DNA from: Streptomyces ortus
GTDB lineage: Bacteria; Actinomycetota; Actinomycetes; Streptomycetales; Streptomycetaceae
Reading direction: 5' to 3'
Length of the DNA stretch: 64,000 nt
Assembly: GCF_026341275.1 (NCBI RefSeq)
Contig: NZ_JAIFZO010000001.1
Coordinates: 511,910 to 575,909, forward strand
The first letter of the stretch is position 1. Every line of letters starts with the position of its first letter. Shown in pieces: positions 61,742 to 64,000 of this stretch. A model generated the notes under the pieces. It saw nothing but the letters and a program-made list of their open reading frames with translations, was not told where the DNA came from and made no database searches. Position numbers and translations under genes: made by a program.

Positions 61742-61874
61742 AGCGACCTGTTCCGGGCGTGTCAAGGGCCGTGGGGCAGGCCTCGCGTCGCGGACAGCGG
61801 GCCGCGCCGCCCTGTGTCACCCCAGGTCACGAGCACGCACCCGTGCGCGCACGGCGGAGGACGGCGCAGGGCGG

Positions 61875-61948
61875 CCGGTGATGACGGGCGACGGCCGGTG
61901 GCGACGGGTGACGGCGGGCGACGGCGGACAACCGCGGACAACGCGGAG
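61875..61948. repeat. Imperfect GACGGG/CGACGGC short-unit repeats
   Basis: A 70-bp run of variants of TGACGGGCGACGGCCGG and GGACAACCGC lies directly downstream of the ATP-grasp gene (its stop is at 61950). It has the look of replication slippage in non-coding DNA and carries no strong hairpin. Confidence 0.6.
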
Positions 61949-61949
61949 T

Positions 61950-62795
61950 TCAGGTCCGGCCGAGCAGGCGGTGGAGCGAGGCCTTGAAGTTCGCCACGAA
62001 CGAGTCACGGGTCGCGTCGTCGAGGAGGTCCAGGGACAGATAGGGGTTGAGATCCTCCAGCTCGACCAGCAGCAGCGCGCCGTCCGGGGCGCGGCAGGCA
62101 TCGACGCGCTGGATGCCGTGGTCGATGTCGTTCCAGTCGATGAAGCGGGCCGCGAAGTCCAGGTCGGCGGGCGTGGGTTCGTAGCGTTCGAGGTGCCAGC
62201 GCCGGTCGGGGCGGGGCGCGTACAGGGCGTACTGGAAGGTGTGGTCGACGTAGTAGAACGACACCTCGTACCGGAAGTCGATACGCGGCTGGACGAGGAG
62301 AGCCGGGACGTCGTCGAACGCCAGGTTCCGCAGCCGCTCCCGGGGGACGAACTCCAGGCCCATCGAGTCCGCGCCGAGCTTCGGCTTCACCACGTACTCA
62401 GCGGCCTGCGGGAGCAGCCCGAGATCCTCGGGCCGGTCGACGGTCGGGATCACGGGAAAGCCCAGAGCGGTGAGATCGACGAGGTACTGCTTCCCGGCCT
62501 GGTCGCCCTTGCCCGTCAGCTGGGTGCAGACCGGTACCCGGCGGGCCGTGGCCCGGTCGCGGAAGGCGTCGTACGCGGCCTGGTGGTGCAGGACGGGGCC
62601 GCTGTTGCGGACCACGACGGCGTCGAAACCGGGGGAGTCCAGCAGCGCGGGCGCGTCGAGGGGGTGGCACAGCGCGAGGTCGAAGTCCTCGCGGAGCCGA
62701 GAGGTCAGGAAGATGTCCTCGTCGCCGTACCGGCGGCCCTTGGCGGGGTAGGCCAGATCGGTCACGAACAGCAGTCTGGGCCGGTCGGCGGCCAT
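61950..62795 (-). CDS. ATP-grasp domain protein of unknown substrate
   Basis: A 281-aa ATP-grasp enzyme. The N-terminal pre-grasp region is RPRLLFVTDLAYPAKGRRYG. The ATP-binding strands are AAEYVVKPKLGADSMGLEF (about residues 125-143) and ALLVQPRIDFRYEVSFYYVD. The Mg-binding E/N pair is in LLLVELEDLNPYLSLDLL near the end, with the preceding Asp-rich IQRVDACRA. Such enzymes join a carboxylate to an amine or thiol through an acyl-phosphate. The ATG at 62795 is preferred (CCGGGGGTG upstream). It stands alone with no peptide, ligase partner or transporter beside it, so the substrate is unknown. Confidence 0.85.
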   Translation of the reverse strand: MAADRPRLLFVTDLAYPAKGRRYGDEDIFLTSRLREDFDLALCHPLDAPALLDSPGFDAVVVRNSGPVLHHQAAYDAFRDRATARRVPVCTQLTGKGDQAGKQYLVDLTALGFPVIPTVDRPEDLGLLPQAAEYVVKPKLGADSMGLEFVPRERLRNLAFDDVPALLVQPRIDFRYEVSFYYVDHTFQYALYAPRPDRRWHLERYEPTPADLDFAARFIDWNDIDHGIQRVDACRAPDGALLLVELEDLNPYLSLDLLDDATRDSFVANFKASLHRLLGRT

Positions 62796-62939
62796 GGACA
62801 CCCCCGGAGGTTCGGTCGCTGGCCTCCCATTACACACCGGCCGATCGCACTCGCCGGACGGCGGGTCGCGGTACGGGTGCGGGGCGCGGCAGGGCTCAAG
62901 CCTCGTCCGGAGTTGGCCGGATGCGGACTGCGGGAGGCG

Positions 62940-62968
62940 TTGACTAGAAAGCGCTTACCGCATACGTT
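62940..62968 (+). promoter_or_regulatory. Strong promoter with AAGCGCTT operator, no intact gene downstream
   Basis: TTGACT (62940-62945), a 17-bp spacer and TACGTT (62963-62968) form a near-ideal vegetative promoter on the plus strand. The spacer holds the palindrome AAGCGCTT (62949-62956), the core of LacI/GalR-type operators of Streptomyces glycosidase genes. Downstream there is only a short Arg-rich frame (GTG about 62981, reading HHERTTRHRVPLAKKLRPGR) before a convergent gene. The original target seems to be lost. Otherwise 62796-63204 shows no gene. Confidence 0.7.
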
Positions 62969-63116
62969 CCGGTTCATCAGCGTGACCTGTATCCGGCACC
63001 ACGAACGCACGACGCGCCACCGAGTACCGCTCGCCAAGAAGCTCCGCCCCGGACGGCGATGGCGGCCCCACCCGCAAGCGCCGGACCGGACACCAGCCAT
63101 GAACGCGCTGACATCC

Positions 63117-63164
63117 GGCGGCCGGACGGACCTCTCTTCCCCCATGGAGGTCCGCCCGGCCGCC
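63117..63164 (-). terminator. Long hairpin terminator after the GH43-AbfB gene
   Basis: GGCGGCCGGACGGACCTC (63117-63134) pairs with GAGGTCCGCCCGGCCGCC (63147-63164), with one bulge and a 12-base loop. It begins 41 bp past the stop at 63205 on the minus strand. The stem is about 17 bp and would also stop plus-strand readthrough from the orphan promoter. Confidence 0.75.
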
Positions 63165-63204
63165 GGACGCGCGTCCGCCGAGAGCCGTGGTGCGCTGTCC
63201 GCTG

Positions 63205-64000
63205 TCAGGCCCAGGCGGCCGTGGCCGCGAACGAACTGTCCTGCCGGAAGAGTTCGGTGCCGTCCGACGGGTCCACGCGCAGCTGGTAGTTGTAGTGGCG
63301 CAGGTAGCGGCCGGGGTAGTTGTACGACTCCAGCCGGACCGAGCCGCTGGAGCTGCCCGTACGGGCGATGAAGGTGGCGTCCCCGGCGAACGTGGACGAG
63401 CCGTCGTTCGCGTCGAAACGGCCCCGGAAGTCCCAGTGCCGCAGGTAGTTGCCCGCCGCGTTGCGGAAGGAGTGGCCGTTCCCGTCGGCGAGACCCGCCA
63501 CGACGGTGAACGTGGAGGCCTGCTTCTCCGCGGCCGTGCTGCTCGCGGTCACCACGGGCAGGTTGAGCAGGGCGGACTGGTCCTGCCAGTAACGGGTGGT
63601 GTAGTTGCCCGACCGGAGCGAACGGGCCACCCCCGTCGGCAGGCTCACCCCGCCGGAGACCGTCTCCTTGAGTACGGTGAAGTGGCGCGCGGTACCGGAG
63701 ACGGCGGGCAGCGCCCGGGGCGCGCTCCACGTGGTGAAGCCGTCGTAGCTGTCGCTGTAGTAGTAACTGCCGTCGCCGTACCCGTCGAAGAAGATGCGCC
63801 ACGCGCCGTTGTCGAGCTGGATCAGCGCGGCGCCCTCACGGGTGCCGCCCCAGCCCGCCCAGTTCCCGGTCCGGCTGATGGTGTACGGCCCGGTGAGCGC
63901 GCCGGCCGTGGCGTACTCGATGTACTTCGACGTCTCGTTCTTCGTGAAGGCGTGGTAGGTCGAACCGGTCCGCACCACGAACGTGTCGATGTGGTTGGGG
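63205..64000 (-). CDS. Secreted GH43-like protein with AbfB (CBM42) domain, 5' end outside window
   Basis: The last roughly 265 residues of a larger secreted protein; the frame stays open to the window edge. The first 100 residues have the five-bladed-propeller features of GH43-type enzymes (YATAGALTGPYTISRTGNWA, REGAALIQLDNGAWRIFFDG, YYYSDSYDGFTTWS). The rest is an arabinofuranose-binding AbfB beta-trefoil with three repeats (ARSLRSGNYTTRYWQD, SFRNAAGNYLRHWDFRGRF, VRLESYNYPGRYLRHYNYQL). The domain targets arabinose side chains of hemicellulose. The N-terminal signal peptide and main catalytic residues lie beyond 64000, so the exact enzyme class is not fixed. Confidence 0.87.
   Translation of the reverse strand, partial: PNHIDTFVVRTGSTYHAFTKNETSKYIEYATAGALTGPYTISRTGNWAGWGGTREGAALIQLDNGAWRIFFDGYGDGSYYYSDSYDGFTTWSAPRALPAVSGTARHFTVLKETVSGGVSLPTGVARSLRSGNYTTRYWQDQSALLNLPVVTASSTAAEKQASTFTVVAGLADGNGHSFRNAAGNYLRHWDFRGRFDANDGSSTFAGDATFIARTGSSSGSVRLESYNYPGRYLRHYNYQLRVDPSDGTELFRQDSSFAATAAWA

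Noticed and set aside
1..64000. Search by eye for tRNA, rRNA, CRISPR arrays, integrase/attachment sites and complete IS elements.
   Set aside because: No cloverleaf, rRNA core, regularly spaced repeat array or transposase/integrase gene was found. The tandem repeats seen are contiguous, without spacers.

Overview
The window is high-GC (about 70%) actinobacterial DNA and almost certainly Streptomyces. Supporting signs are frequent GTG starts with GGAGG-type ribosome sites, a SARP/NB-ARC regulator, AfsR-like and MmpL-type genes, a GH75 chitosanase, secreted sugar hydrolases beside binding-protein ABC transporters, and the intergenic CGCGCAGTTCCCCGCGCCCC element common in that genus. Pseudogenes and paralogous modules make it look like accessory or arm DNA. 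No rRNA, tRNA, CRISPR array or intact insertion sequence was seen.

Layout: 0.4-3 kb holds a FadH-type dienoyl-CoA reductase and a PadR regulator. 3.1-6.1 kb holds a secreted membrane-anchored protein, a fibronectin-III lipoprotein and a GH75 chitosanase, with a DasR-like palindrome between the last two. 6.1-8.3 kb is a PTS-type dihydroxyacetone kinase operon (dhaKLM). 8.5-15.5 kb is a regulatory and redox patch: a broken LysR gene with a tandem-repeat expansion, an NAD-dependent epimerase/dehydratase, a SARP/NB-ARC regulator, a fused FAD-oxidase-SnoaL protein and a long TetR protein. 15.5-19.1 kb is decayed DNA with a GNAT/Lrp/DUF2000 island and a polyprenyl synthase relic. LtrA follows at 19.1-20.4 kb.

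21-30 kb is all minus strand. It carries an MmpL exporter with its own NarL-type two-component system, then an ABC exporter with an OmpR-type two-component system. In-phase 11-bp repeats upstream of the ABC genes are likely the OmpR-type binding site. 30-36.7 kb carries a LysR relic, a chloramphenicol-phosphotransferase-like kinase, a TetR/FAD-monooxygenase/SGNH-hydrolase operon and an MFS exporter.

36.7-47.6 kb looks like a pentose/hemicellulose region. A GntR regulator diverges from a XylD-like dehydratase and a XylX-like 2-keto-3-deoxy-sugar-acid dehydratase. A LacI regulator diverges from a binding protein, two permeases and a GH3 glycosidase, the same layout as the bxlR-bxlEFGA xylobiose system. 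A solitary cytoplasmic leucine-rich-repeat protein follows, then a second MmpL gene. 52.1-56.3 kb is another complete MmpL-kinase-regulator module, paralogous and collinear to the one at 21-25 kb. 56.5-61.2 kb is a second sugar ABC operon ending in a GH4 alpha-galactosidase. The window closes with an ATP-grasp protein and the 3' part of a secreted GH43-like protein with an AbfB arabinose-binding domain.

The sugar genes fit a single theme of plant-polymer use: the chitosanase, the GH3 and GH4 operons, the GH43-AbfB protein and the sugar-acid dehydratases. The three MmpL genes, the ABC exporter and the MFS exporter suggest export or resistance functions under envelope-sensing control. The most unusual items are the duplicated MmpL-kinase-regulator module, the stand-alone LRR protein, the FAD-oxidase-SnoaL fusion and an orphan promoter carrying an AAGCGCTT operator near 62.95 kb.
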